48,334 nt of DNA from Selenomonadales bacterium UBA7018 (GCA_002448305.1 DJWY01000038.1:1-48334), one strand, 5' to 3'. Shown: positions 9,201 to 16,904, numbered from the stretch's first letter. Translations and numbers: made by a program. The notes: generated by a model not told the origin, from the letters alone.

Positions 9201-9488
9201 CTGATTGTCGAGAGCGCAGCGCATTTGACGCCGAAAATGTTTCTAGTCTGCCGCCGTGATGGGCGCATGAATATCGAACTTGGCGATTCTTCCACGAAAC
9301 TTTTAGGCACCGTTCGCGAATATCCTGCAGGTTATAGCGGCGGTCGTCTCGAAATTGATTTACCTAACGATACATGGAAAGACATTTCGTCGGGCACGGT
9401 CGTTAAGCTCTTGATTTCTAAGGAAGATGAGCGGCGTTTTGAAGTAAAAGCTTCGCGCCCCGACAGTTTGACCGTTCCGAAAAAGTAG
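6261..9488 (+). CDS. Large J-like / double zinc-ribbon / fibronectin-III-like protein
   Basis: The 1076-residue protein is probably cytoplasmic, with no signal peptide or membrane segment. Residues 1-70 (NIFEMLGLEFDPPD, then IRAAYENWKKRL) resemble a J domain but lack HPD, so classical Hsp70 stimulation is unlikely. A helical region follows. Four CxxC knuckles at about 328-385 (CANC, CKIC, CPKC, CTAC) form a double zinc ribbon. From about 510 to 950 there are beta-rich, fibronectin-III-like segments such as VSWQAANDLGVAYTLIRK and VHFTWKSTGDFSLWF, and a separate C-terminal beta domain follows. The start is taken as the TTG at 6261, seven bases after AAGGAGGG; a TTG at 6255 sits too close. Residues 774-787 are encoded by a dispersed repeat in reverse orientation. 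It heads a block with a zinc-ribbon GTPase. The function is unknown; a scaffold or client-recognition role for the GTPase is a guess. Confidence 0.85.
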   Translation: MAKRNIFEMLGLEFDPPDNIKKIRAAYENWKKRLTSEQNTTVDPTRLAEIREELQMDEYISLTLDNPRFRQREAESLKQQRVEELRLYIDIQRGDTSGTLQVNQAQIRQIKDKLRLSLATIEATYREQGFEVKPIKTTQKILMTLNNFFLSDSVMEELKKNFAIFQTVPDEKNFSWSANVHDLYELAYYLENQIEPSPDFYKRRDTDELREIFRQEAKKVSSPIPQWQSIKALLNLAQTQVFNTDDSRFKYDHSLKIEALEKFFAQIKSAPELFKRDNYFADNCINRIRRTFPNLLNYELSAALYNKAAGLLKNPYEAIDDAGENSFCMTCANCGAFENFRTREEAQRAHCKICGESFYIDCPKCGKKIPATAEHCTACDFSFTELRNFSKYIGDANSMLDLVEQARNADESVNIVTAEIVKLLAKARQLKPESHELKKIEWRINKTAAEIKRRELYSWAEKKLPSLSIAPDRAVSDCVEILRKIKDYKPAQDRLKLITPRTPPAIIATLKENYSPPNNSAIGKISVSAKSTNTAAGLVCNVSWQAANDLGVAYTLIRKIDGEPKTYRDGEILIENTDKLEFNDTDVKPGILYGYAIFSTRFGTISPPKTTTALHYSDLDAKKLIAKTEDGFCKFIWRLPSETCLGVRILRSDSAGKSVVVAECEQNSFVDRNVKNRKQYQYRLQCVYYAAEDNAANNEKYFARQSEEIYNKVWKIERNYKYSHGLTVTLTPEQPPKCVENLTCSVKGGRVHFTWKSTGDFSLWFKEVDKEAAQTSIRNSELGIRNDNFELNKVDEILGSGVVCKRAESSDEACDFPLSSDTVKIAVISATKELGLLNDIVTCANIEPCEIDAAKTQIDAGGLKLVLKSVPENLYMIHYKINTKDADELYATIETAKARQMNRIYANKYAQDTFISQSHLPPKEIYITVIGEYKFSDGTAAYSAPSTLILNNRPKEIISYHLEWGTSGLFKKEIHAKDCKLIVESAAHLTPKMFLVCRRDGRMNIELGDSSTKLLGTVREYPAGYSGGRLEIDLPNDTWKDISSGTVVKLLISKEDERRFEVKASRPDSLTVPKK
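8581..8620 (-). repeat. Repeat copy inside the large J-like protein gene (reverse orientation)
   Basis: This 40-base stretch is the reverse complement of 11421-11460 with 38 of 40 positions identical. It is read in frame as QTSIRNSELGIRND within the 1076-residue protein, between two beta-rich segments, so it looks like an insertion tolerated in a linker. Confidence 0.85.
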
Positions 9489-9545
9489 TTAGGTTATTAG
9501 GGAATTAGAACTATTTCCCTAATTCCTTATTACTCTATTTCCCTT
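9486..9545. repeat. Palindromic TAGGGAATTAG / CCCTAATTCC repeat
   Basis: The gap between the first two genes of the block holds GGAATTAG and its exact complement CTAATTCC ten bases apart, plus CTATTTCCCT. The same words recur at 32705-32782. The hairpin could form in the mRNA, but no T-run follows it, so it is not a standard terminator. Confidence 0.55.
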
Positions 9546-9559
9546 AAAGAGGTTTATAT

Positions 9560-10714
9560 ATGTTCAATTTCCGAAACACAACCGCCATTTGCCCGCATTG
9601 CTTGAGGAAAATTAAGCTCAGCGACTTGAAATTTTATTGCGTGCCCGACGAAGATAACCGCCACGAAGTCCGCCTGTCCTTTGTCGATAAATTTAAAAAC
9701 CGCTTGCCCGTCTGCAAAAGGAGATACTGCCGGAATCACGGCTTAACGATTCGCGAGGCGAGCTGCCGTTTCTGCGGAGAAAGTTTGCCTCCGCAAATTT
9801 TATTTCACGATAAGTTTTTGAGTTTCTGCGCGGTAGGCGTCGCGGGCGCGGGCAAATCTAGCTACTTGACAACTCTTATACACGAATTAAAATATTCAGG
9901 CTTGCCGTATATTTTGCAAGCTATGGACGTTGAGACGACAAAGCATGCGCAACTTAACGAGCAAAACGTTTACGAGGCGCGGCATTGTCTGAAGGGAACG
10001 GAAGCGGGAATTTCTCCTAAGCCGCAACTTTGGACGATTCTTGACAATTCCGAGAAGGGCGATAAAATTCCGACTTATGCGCTGACGATTTACGACGGAG
10101 CCGGCGAAGATTGCGAGCACATCGATTACACGCCGCTTGATTCTAAAATCAGCCGTTATCTTTCGGGCGCGAGAATGCTTTTGATAATGTTCGACCCGCT
10201 GTTATTGCCGAGCGTGCGTAGTGAAATTCGCTTTGAAACGCTTAATGCGTCAATGGCGACTGAACGTCAAACGAGTGCGCCCGCAAATATGGTTAGCATG
10301 GTGAATTCTTTAGCAAATTACATTCGCCGAAATTGCAACATTTCGCCCGGCAAAAGGATTGACCGCCGCGCCGCCGTCGTTATAACAAAGCTTGACGCAC
10401 TGACCGAAATGCTTAATGGTTTTAGTTCCGACGCCGTGATTTTAAAGGAAAGCCCACACGTTAAAAGTCGCGGCTTTGTCGATTCTGATAGCCAAATGGT
10501 TGACCTTGAAATTCGCGACTGGCTCACGCGACAGGGCGAAACGGCTTTTCTTGGAGCTATCGACGCCAACTTTAAAGATGTGCGCGTTTTCGGCGTGTCG
10601 AGTTTCGGCAGACCGCCCGATATGCAAAAACGCCTTGCCAGAGTTCGTCCGCATAGAGTTTTAGACCCTCTAATATGGATGCTTGCTGGCGAAGGCATTA
10701 TTCCAACTCTTTAG
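9560..10714 (+). CDS. Zinc-ribbon P-loop GTPase (double-GTPase-like)
   Basis: The 384-residue protein begins with zinc-binding knuckles (CPHC at 11-14, a Cys/His cluster near 50-60, CRFC near 71-74). A P-loop NTPase follows with Walker A GVAGAGKSS (G93, K99, S100). TIYDGAGED near 178 could serve as the switch II/G3 region, and TKLD (276-279) is the guanine-specificity motif. The TKLD motif indicates GTP rather than ATP. No membrane segment is visible. This combination recalls the TRAFAC double-GTPase proteins reported in computational surveys of bacterial conflict systems; that link is from memory and unchecked. AAAGAGG precedes the ATG. The stop codon runs into the ribosome-binding site of the next gene, so they are cotranscribed. 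The four-gene context suggests a GTP-driven switch or remodelling machine of unknown purpose. Confidence 0.82.
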   Translation: MFNFRNTTAICPHCLRKIKLSDLKFYCVPDEDNRHEVRLSFVDKFKNRLPVCKRRYCRNHGLTIREASCRFCGESLPPQILFHDKFLSFCAVGVAGAGKSSYLTTLIHELKYSGLPYILQAMDVETTKHAQLNEQNVYEARHCLKGTEAGISPKPQLWTILDNSEKGDKIPTYALTIYDGAGEDCEHIDYTPLDSKISRYLSGARMLLIMFDPLLLPSVRSEIRFETLNASMATERQTSAPANMVSMVNSLANYIRRNCNISPGKRIDRRAAVVITKLDALTEMLNGFSSDAVILKESPHVKSRGFVDSDSQMVDLEIRDWLTRQGETAFLGAIDANFKDVRVFGVSSFGRPPDMQKRLARVRPHRVLDPLIWMLAGEGIIPTL

Positions 10715-10726
10715 GGAGATGATTTT

Positions 10727-11371
10727 GTGGTTGAAAAGGAAATTAAAAAGGTGCTCAAGCCGATTTATATTGTCACTGAAAAGCTTGTTCCGACTAATCG
10801 CTCATTGTTAGATTTCGTCAATGAAAAGGCGGTCGGCAGAGGTACTAAGCGTTCGATTTATAAAATAAAATTTCTGGAAAAGGCGGAGAAAAGCAGTTAT
10901 CAAGTCGCGAGCGTAACGCTAATTGAGTTCGAGAAGCATTTAAAAAGTTTGCAGGTTAGCAAGGAATACGAAGAAAGAATTCTCAAGGAAGCCAATAAAA
11001 TTCTCGACGACGCTAAACAGCAAATAGAAAAAACTTACGGCGAAGTTCGTCGCTATATCGTGACTAAGGAATTGCGTAATGATTGCCTGAAGGAACATTT
11101 CCGCAAAATCCCTTCCATGAATGACGCACAGAATGACGCCATTTCCAAAGAAATTTTCTCTATGGCGATTGAGGAAGTCAACAAAAGCGAAAATCATAAC
11201 ATTGAAGACGTTGAGACGCAGTTCGATAAGATAAATTATATCGCAACCGCGCTTTTCAATATCGCCGCTGCAAATTCTTCGCCCGCCATCACCGAAAAAA
11301 CGCCTGCTCCTAAACCTGCGCCCGAACCTAAAAAGCCGCAAAAAAAATCTTTCCTAGACCGTTTCTTTTAA
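10727..11371 (+). CDS. Unknown helical protein of the GTPase block
   Basis: I do not recognise a family for this 214-residue protein. It is predominantly helical and charged, with a probable coiled coil around residues 65-110 (EFEKHLKSLQVSKEYEERIL and onward). It ends in a proline/lysine-rich linker (about 190-207) and the short basic-aromatic tail KKSFLDRFF. Such a tail could be a docking peptide or weak membrane contact. The start is the GTG at 10727, preceded by GGGAG that overlaps the stop of the GTPase gene, and the next gene begins 13 bases after its stop. It is probably a dedicated partner of the GTPase. Confidence 0.72.
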   Translation: MVEKEIKKVLKPIYIVTEKLVPTNRSLLDFVNEKAVGRGTKRSIYKIKFLEKAEKSSYQVASVTLIEFEKHLKSLQVSKEYEERILKEANKILDDAKQQIEKTYGEVRRYIVTKELRNDCLKEHFRKIPSMNDAQNDAISKEIFSMAIEEVNKSENHNIEDVETQFDKINYIATALFNIAAANSSPAITEKTPAPKPAPEPKKPQKKSFLDRFF

Positions 11372-11384
11372 GGGGTGAAACGCT

Positions 11385-12002
11385 TTGAAGAAATTTCTAT
11401 TCGCACTATTAATTGCCTTTTCATTCCTAATTCCTAATTCCTCATTCCTAATTGAAGTTTCAGCGGCGGCAGAAAAAGTTCCGGTCAAAATCGCCCGCTT
11501 GCCCATAATTTTTCAAAGCACAATCCCCGACATTGACACTCGCGCCGCTCTCGAAACTAAAATTGAACGCGCTACCCATATTCCGCTAAATCAAACTTTG
11601 CAAGTCGCTGAATATCTCCCAATGGAAGATTCTGCCCAAGCCCTCAACGAAATTTGGCAGGAAATGCGACGCGAAAATAAAAAAACGCGCCTCAAGGACG
11701 CTATTAAACCTTTAGCAGAAAAAATCGACGCTGATATTGTCGTCTGTCCGGTTTTGCAAAGTTATAGTCAATGGGTCGACGGTTTTTCTAGTTTCGGCGA
11801 AACTTATATGCATAGTTATGTTCAAGTCGAGCTAATCGTTTACGACCGGCGCACCGACGATTTAGTTGATAAGAAGGCGTCGCAATTCTATAACGACACG
11901 TTCCACATTGCTGGTACTGCTTCTTATCTCGCCAAAAGCTGTTTCGATAATGTCATTGCTAAAACTAAGTTGCACGAACTCATTATGAACGTCGGCAAAT
12001 AG
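11385..12002 (+). CDS. Secreted protein of the GTPase block, signal peptide made from a repeat
   Basis: The 205-residue protein starts at the TTG at 11385, behind AAGGGGTG. An N-terminal KK and a hydrophobic stretch end in IEVSAAAEK, a plausible signal peptidase I site near residue 27; no lipobox is seen. The mature part has the feel of small periplasmic proteins that average several copies of a component: ADIVVCPVLQSY, YVQVELIVYDRRTDDLVDKK and a C-terminal helix. That is an impression, not a family match. The signal-peptide core FSFLIPNSSFLIEV is encoded by the dispersed ATTCCTAATTCCT repeat. It is the last gene of the block and runs tail to tail into hisS with only 5 bases between stops. 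An exported protein in an otherwise cytoplasmic GTPase block is unexpected and may be the envelope-side component. Confidence 0.75.
   Translation: MKKFLFALLIAFSFLIPNSSFLIEVSAAAEKVPVKIARLPIIFQSTIPDIDTRAALETKIERATHIPLNQTLQVAEYLPMEDSAQALNEIWQEMRRENKKTRLKDAIKPLAEKIDADIVVCPVLQSYSQWVDGFSSFGETYMHSYVQVELIVYDRRTDDLVDKKASQFYNDTFHIAGTASYLAKSCFDNVIAKTKLHELIMNVGK
11421..11460 (+). repeat. Repeat copy forming part of a signal peptide
   Basis: Three ATTCCTAATTCC-type units lie in frame within the first 26 codons of the secreted protein. The copy matches the reverse complement of 8581-8620 at 38 of 40 positions, including the AATTGAAGTTT end. Confidence 0.85.
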
Positions 12003-12007
12003 ATTAT

Positions 12008-13258
12008 TTAGATTATTTCTTTGGAGACTTCTTGCAAGGGAACTTTAACCTGCGCGGAGGTCTCCAAATTTTTTACGGTGACGGTTGAACTGGCGATTTC
12101 GTCTTCGCCGATAATCAGCGCGAATTTTGCGCCGGATTTCGCCGCCGCTTTCATTTGAGCTTTCATGCTCTTTTTCGCAAAGTCCATAGCCGCCGAAATA
12201 TTTTCCCGTCGCAAATCGGTTAGAAGTTTAAAGGCATAAGTTTCAGCCTCCGCACCGCTCGCAACTATGAACGCGGCGATTTTTTTATTTTGTTCGGGCA
12301 AAAGTCTTTGAAGTTCGAGCGCAAGCAAAATTCTTTCAAGCCCCGCCGCAAAGCCAACTGCCGGAGTATCATCGCCGCCGATTTCTTTTATCAAGCCGTC
12401 GTAGCGACCGCCGCCCGCCACCGCCGATTGAGCACCCAGTAGCGGATATTGAATTTCAAAGGCAGTTTTCGTGTAGTAGTCAAGCCCGCGCACAAGTCGG
12501 CTATCAACTTCAAAGTCGACGCCCGCCGCCGTCAAGAATTTTTTAACGGCGTTGAAATGCTCGCGGCAATCGTCGCAAAGACAAGTTTCAATCTTTGGCG
12601 CGTCCTCCATGAATTCCTTTAAGCCGTCAACTTTGCAATCGAGAATCCGTAGCGGATTTTTTTCCAACCGCCGCCGACAATCGCCGCAAAGTTCGTCGAC
12701 ATTTTCGCTGAAATATTCTGTGAGCTTCTTTTTATAAATCGGGCGACACGCCGGACAGCCGACAGTATTAATTTTCAATTTCAAGTCGCTAAGCCCTAAG
12801 CTTTTCAGAAATTCCCACGCCAATAAAATTATCTCGGCGTCAACGGCAGGATTTTTTTCGCCCAGAGCCTCAACGCCAAATTGATGAAACTCGCGAAGTC
12901 GTCCCGCCTGCGGTCTATCGTAGCGGAACATTGAGCCGATATAGAAAAGCTTCACAAGCCCCGCGTTGGCGTAAAGTTTATTCTGCAGATAGGCGCGAAC
13001 AACCGACGCGGTATTTTCGGGGCGCAAAGTTATTGAGCGGTCGCCTCTGTCCGTGAAGGTGTACATTTCCTTATCGACTACGTCAGTGCCCTCGCCTATG
13101 CCGCGCTGAAATAATTCCGTGTGCTCAAAAGTCGGCGTCCTTATCTCCTCGTAGCCGTAAACCTTGCACAGCGTCCTAATTTTATTTTCAAGCCAAAGCC
13201 AAGCTTCCACTTGTCCCGGCAAAATGTCTTTAGTGCCTCTCGGCGCATTCGTCAGCAA
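12008..13258 (-). CDS. hisS: Histidyl-tRNA synthetase
   Basis: This 416-residue class II aminoacyl-tRNA synthetase charges tRNA-His. It opens with NAPRGTKDILPGQ. Motif 2 is in the region of FRYDRPQAGRLREFHQFG, and the histidine-binding signature LVRGLDYYTKTAFE lies near residue 260. Motif 3 GFAAGLERILLAL is near 305, followed by a C-terminal anticodon-binding domain. The length is normal. The start is a TTG at 13258 with AAGGGGG about eight bases upstream; no ATG lies nearby. It is the last gene of the fur-hemZ-macrodomain-phzF-hisS run and follows phzF by 13 bases. Confidence 0.97.
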   Translation of the reverse strand: MLTNAPRGTKDILPGQVEAWLWLENKIRTLCKVYGYEEIRTPTFEHTELFQRGIGEGTDVVDKEMYTFTDRGDRSITLRPENTASVVRAYLQNKLYANAGLVKLFYIGSMFRYDRPQAGRLREFHQFGVEALGEKNPAVDAEIILLAWEFLKSLGLSDLKLKINTVGCPACRPIYKKKLTEYFSENVDELCGDCRRRLEKNPLRILDCKVDGLKEFMEDAPKIETCLCDDCREHFNAVKKFLTAAGVDFEVDSRLVRGLDYYTKTAFEIQYPLLGAQSAVAGGGRYDGLIKEIGGDDTPAVGFAAGLERILLALELQRLLPEQNKKIAAFIVASGAEAETYAFKLLTDLRRENISAAMDFAKKSMKAQMKAAAKSGAKFALIIGEDEIASSTVTVKNLETSAQVKVPLQEVSKEII

Positions 13259-13271
13259 AATTTCAACCCCC

Positions 13272-14045
13272 TTAAATTTTCAAATCGGAGACGGCGAATA
13301 AAACCGCGCTCCCAGAAATTTTAACGCGCTCGCCTAAAACTTCACATTGCAAAATTCCGCCACGTGCCGACGCTTGACGCGCAACAAGTTTTTTCTTGCC
13401 GAGCCGCTCCGACCAATACGGCGCAATCAGACAATGCGTCGAACCCGTCACTGGGTCTTCAGCAATTTTCAATTTCGGCGCGAACACTCGCGACACGCAA
13501 TCAAAATTTTCACTGGCGGCAGTTACTGCTTGCGTAAGTCCTTCAAGATTTTTCAGCTTGTCGAAGTCTGGCGAAAGATTTTCAACCGCCTCTGCCGTCT
13601 CCAAAATCATTAGCAAATCGCGAGCAATATAAGCCTCAAGAATTTTCGCGTTAATAGCGTCTTGCATTTGCGCAGTCACAGGAATTTTCTTCGGGACGTA
13701 CGCAGGGAAATTCATCTCGAAAAGATTTCCTTTGCGCTCGACTATGAACTTGCCGCTTAAAGTCTCGAACTCCACCACTGATAAATTTTTCTCAACCTGC
13801 GTCAAAATTACAAAGGCAGTTCCTAAAGTCGCGTGCCCGCAAAAATCAACTTCAGCGGCGGGCGTAAACCACCTTAGCCGATAAAAATTTCCTTCTTTAA
13901 CCGCAAACGCCGTCTCTGATAAATTATTTTCACGGGCAATGTTAAGCATTAATTCTTCTGACGGAAATTCTTCGACGACGCAGACCGCTGCCGGATTCCC
14001 GCTGAAAATTTTCTCCGTGAAGGCGTCAACTATAAATTGTTTCAT
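13272..14045 (-). CDS. PhzF-family isomerase/epimerase
   Basis: The 257-residue protein belongs to the PhzF family of the diaminopimelate-epimerase fold. The family's opening is visible (FIVDAFTEKIFSGNPAAVC), with the catalytic Glu in LSETAF near residue 45, FCGHATLGTA near 74, and DPVTGSTHC in the second half. PhzF itself isomerises an intermediate of phenazine synthesis, but most family members, such as YddE/YHI9-type proteins, have no known substrate and no phenazine genes are present here. Its ATG overlaps the stop of the macrodomain-like gene by 4 bases, which implies translational coupling. The name indicates family only. Confidence 0.9.
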   Translation of the reverse strand: MKQFIVDAFTEKIFSGNPAAVCVVEEFPSEELMLNIARENNLSETAFAVKEGNFYRLRWFTPAAEVDFCGHATLGTAFVILTQVEKNLSVVEFETLSGKFIVERKGNLFEMNFPAYVPKKIPVTAQMQDAINAKILEAYIARDLLMILETAEAVENLSPDFDKLKNLEGLTQAVTAASENFDCVSRVFAPKLKIAEDPVTGSTHCLIAPYWSERLGKKKLVARQASARGGILQCEVLGERVKISGSAVLFAVSDLKI

Positions 14046-14902
14046 TTTTTCTCCTCGAAAAATACTCGATTAAATGCCTCAAAATTACGCAATTCATTTT
14101 GGCGGCAGTAAATCGCGAAAACTATCTCCTTGAAGTAGCCCACGAACTCCGGCACAACTTTTTTATAAGCCGCCGCGATAACGTCCGGATTATTTTTGAA
14201 CGCACCGCAACCAAATGCGCCTGTTACGAAAATATCTGCGCCGTGATGAGCTACGACCGTGAACATGTGACGAATTCTTTTTTCCTGAATTGCGAAAAGT
14301 TCTTCGTCAGTAACTTTAACGGGCTTGCTATTGTCGGGATTGTAAGCGGTATTCGGACGCTCACGCAGATTCGGTGCCGCTACCGTTATCACGTCAACTG
14401 TATCCCAACCGTCACGCGGCAACCTTGCAGGTCTATCCACGTCAGTTTTGCAAACGATAATTTCCGGCGTGTAAATGCAAGCGTCGTCATAAAGAGCGTT
14501 CTGACGTTCGCGATTGACGCTGTAATAATTATTCCAATTTTCCTGCGTGTTGAGAACCGGATAAAGCGTCGAGCAACGACAAAGAGCTTCTTCTTGCGCC
14601 CGCGAACCATGCTTGACGCCGCCGCCGGGATTAGTCGCCGAAGCAAAATTATGCACCGCAATTCTAAGCTCCAAATGTTTATGTTGCATAGAAATCGCCG
14701 CGTCCAATGTTCTGCGCTTAGCAACTGTCACCGCAGTTTTTTTGAATCTTTTTGCGGGCAAAGGCGGATAATTTTCCGCACCGTAAAATTTCGTGAACTT
14801 TATCGAATCCTGAATCGCACGTTTCAAATTTTCGTCGCTCTGATAAAAATTTTGGGTGTCGCGAAAAATTTCAACTAACTCTTCATTCGTCACATTCGCC
14901 AT
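14042..14902 (-). CDS. TIGR02452-type macrodomain protein, bacterial PARG-like
   Basis: The 286-residue protein carries the poly(ADP-ribose) glycohydrolase signature of microbial PARGs: GGG followed by QEE in NPGGGVKHGSRAQEEALCR near residue 95. An N-terminal helical cap and a macrodomain core ending in FVTGAFGCGAFKNNPDVIA complete the TIGR02452 pattern. Family members remove ADP-ribose from proteins or other ADP-ribosylated targets. The ATG at 14902 has GGAGGAG upstream, overlapping the hemZ stop 3 bases away, and the 3' end overlaps phzF by 4 bases. Its operon partners suggest a housekeeping or stress-linked role; no ADP-ribosyltransferase gene is seen nearby. Confidence 0.88.
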   Translation of the reverse strand: MANVTNEELVEIFRDTQNFYQSDENLKRAIQDSIKFTKFYGAENYPPLPAKRFKKTAVTVAKRRTLDAAISMQHKHLELRIAVHNFASATNPGGGVKHGSRAQEEALCRCSTLYPVLNTQENWNNYYSVNRERQNALYDDACIYTPEIIVCKTDVDRPARLPRDGWDTVDVITVAAPNLRERPNTAYNPDNSKPVKVTDEELFAIQEKRIRHMFTVVAHHGADIFVTGAFGCGAFKNNPDVIAAAYKKVVPEFVGYFKEIVFAIYCRQNELRNFEAFNRVFFEEKK

Positions 14903-14905
14903 TTT

Positions 14906-16432
14906 CTAATCTCCTCCCTTGTAAATTTCTGACAAAATATTTTCGCGCCGCGCAATGTATTTCTCAATGTCGCGCAGATAAGTCGTTAAATCCTTTGCAT
15001 TGAATGCCGTCTGAATTTTTTTATTAGCAAAGTCCGGAATTTTAGTCGACGCCGCGCCGCCTATGCCCAAAATAGTTTGACGTTCGCCCATCATCTGAAC
15101 GTTATAAATTCCTTCCGCGCCACGCTTGCACCAGCCGACATTTTCAATTTGTCCGGTCGAATAGCCTTGCCGATAAAGATAATACGGCAGATAATTTTTC
15201 CCGCGCAGAACTTTTTCGGCGAAAGTCTCCATGTCGCGTACTTCGGAATTACTCGGCAGGTCGAAATCTTCAATGCGGTTAAGCTCGTCAGCAAGACGCA
15301 CCTGAAGTTTCGAGCCGCGCTTAATCGCTAAGGCGTGCAAAGTTATATCATCGGGCGCAAGCGCAAGAACTTTTTCCAAACTGTCCTTAAAGTCGCTAAG
15401 GCGTTCGCCGGGCAAGCCCAAAATTAAATCGGTATTAATTTTCCAATCGCTCGCCGTTCTAAGTTCGTTGAAAGCGCGAATAAAATCTTCGACGGAATGT
15501 TTTCGCCCGATAAAGTCAAGCGTCCTTTGTTGCATAGTCTGCGGATTGACGCTAACTCGCGTGACGCCGAAATTTTTCATAACGGAAATTTTCTGCGCGG
15601 TTATGGTATCGGGACGCCCCGCCTCAACCGTGAATTCTTCAACGCCCGCGCCGCAGAAATTTTTATGGACAGTTTCAATCATCTCGGCGAAAAAATTTTC
15701 GGGCAAAGCAGTCGGAGTGCCACCGCCTATGTAAATCGTCTGAACTTTAAAGCCATAACGTTCAATCGAATTTTTCGCGGATTCAATGTCGCGAGTCAAA
15801 ACGCTCATGAAGTCAGCGATTTTCTTTTCGGCGGGCAGGACGTGCGCAGGGAACGAACAATATAAACAGCGCGTCTTGCAAAACGGAATGCCAACGTAAA
15901 TTCCAATGGTTTTATCGTCGCTTGAATTCAAAATCGATAGCTGGCGGATTGAAACTTCGGTTAAAAGTTCCGCCTTGTCGCGTTCGGTCAGATAATCAGA
16001 GCAAATGCGGCGGGAAATTTTATCGCGGTCAATGACGCCCTGACTTGTGACGCCGAATTTTTCCCTTAGCCAACGCTGAATAATTTTCGTCGGGCGCACT
16101 CCATGCAAAATTCCATAGGGCACATAGTCAAGCCCGAAATCTTCAGTAAACAACAGGTACAAATTTTTCTTAACAAGGCGATTAACTTCCGCGCCAAATC
16201 TTTCGTCGGAGCGGACGAGCGAACTTTTTCTCAAGACCGCTTCGCCGCCATAAACGGAAACTTTTATTCGCGTGATAACCCGCTTTCCGATAATCTCATT
16301 GAAAATTTCCACGCTGTCGAATTCTGCTGAGTCGTCGTTGATAATTTTAATGTCAAGGGAGCGCAACACTTCGCCGATAATTTTTGAGAAATCGCCGCCA
16401 ACGAGCCGAAGTGTTTTTATCTTAAGGCTCAA
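14906..16432 (-). CDS. hemZ: HemZ-type radical SAM coproporphyrinogen dehydrogenase-like protein
   Basis: This is a roughly 510-residue radical SAM enzyme with an N-terminal HemZ-specific region of about 165 residues. The 4Fe-4S motif CKTRCLYC (CxxxCxxC) sits in GIPFCKTRCLYCSFP near residue 185, then IYIGGGTPTALP and the HemN-like core. HemZ resembles oxygen-independent coproporphyrinogen III oxidase HemN and is linked to anaerobic heme synthesis, though some HemN-like proteins act as heme chaperones. The best start is the TTG at 16432, six bases after GAGGTG. A GTG at 16441 lies inside that site and is less likely. The gene overlaps the end of fur by about 11 bases. A Fur-type regulator next to a heme gene suggests metal or peroxide control, and cytochrome bd in this window would need heme. 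Confidence 0.88.
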   Translation of the reverse strand: MSLKIKTLRLVGGDFSKIIGEVLRSLDIKIINDDSAEFDSVEIFNEIIGKRVITRIKVSVYGGEAVLRKSSLVRSDERFGAEVNRLVKKNLYLLFTEDFGLDYVPYGILHGVRPTKIIQRWLREKFGVTSQGVIDRDKISRRICSDYLTERDKAELLTEVSIRQLSILNSSDDKTIGIYVGIPFCKTRCLYCSFPAHVLPAEKKIADFMSVLTRDIESAKNSIERYGFKVQTIYIGGGTPTALPENFFAEMIETVHKNFCGAGVEEFTVEAGRPDTITAQKISVMKNFGVTRVSVNPQTMQQRTLDFIGRKHSVEDFIRAFNELRTASDWKINTDLILGLPGERLSDFKDSLEKVLALAPDDITLHALAIKRGSKLQVRLADELNRIEDFDLPSNSEVRDMETFAEKVLRGKNYLPYYLYRQGYSTGQIENVGWCKRGAEGIYNVQMMGERQTILGIGGAASTKIPDFANKKIQTAFNAKDLTTYLRDIEKYIARRENILSEIYKGGD

Positions 16433-16904
16433 CAACTTCACCTCTCTTGGCTAGACACTCACTACAATAGCCGAAAAATTTTACTTCGTGATTGACAATC
16501 TGAAAGCCCGATTTTTTCTCTATATAAGCCTCTAACTGGTCAAGTAAATCTTCGTCAAATTCGATAACGTTCTTGCAGTTAAGGCAAATCAGATGGTGAT
16601 GATGATGAGCTTTTGGGTCGGCAGTATTGAGTTCGTAGCGGGCGCAACCGTCGCCGAAATCCACTTGAACGAGAATCCCAAGCTCGCTCAATAAATCAAG
16701 GGCGCGATAAACCGTTGCCAAGCCAATATCCGATTCATTTTCGCGCAGAATGTTATAAACGTCTTCCGCGCTCATGTGGTGATAGTCCGAGTGGTCAACG
16801 AAAACTTGAAGAATTTCCTTGCGTTGCGGCGTCGTTTTATAACCGCGCTCCGATAATTTCTCGCGCAAGTCCTTCGTGCCGAACATTTGATGATTTTCGC
16901 TCAT
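16422..16904 (-). CDS. Fur-family metal- or peroxide-responsive repressor
   Basis: The 160-residue protein has a winged helix (LREKLSERGYKTTPQRKEIL, then IGLATVYRALDLLSELGIL) and a metal-binding dimerisation domain. The His-rich segment AHHHHHLICLNCKNVIEFDE and a C-terminal CSEC pair provide the structural zinc site with the CxxC. Fur, PerR and Zur share this layout, and the sequence alone does not decide between them. The ATG at 16904 is chosen for the AGGAGG seven bases upstream. A TTGAAT-N17-TATAAT promoter precedes it. The gene ends inside the start region of hemZ, so it heads the fur-hemZ-macrodomain-phzF-hisS operon. It is divergent from larB, and the shared 116-base gap is a natural place for autoregulation. 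Confidence 0.92.
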   Translation of the reverse strand: MSENHQMFGTKDLREKLSERGYKTTPQRKEILQVFVDHSDYHHMSAEDVYNILRENESDIGLATVYRALDLLSELGILVQVDFGDGCARYELNTADPKAHHHHHLICLNCKNVIEFDEDLLDQLEAYIEKKSGFQIVNHEVKFFGYCSECLAKRGEVVEP

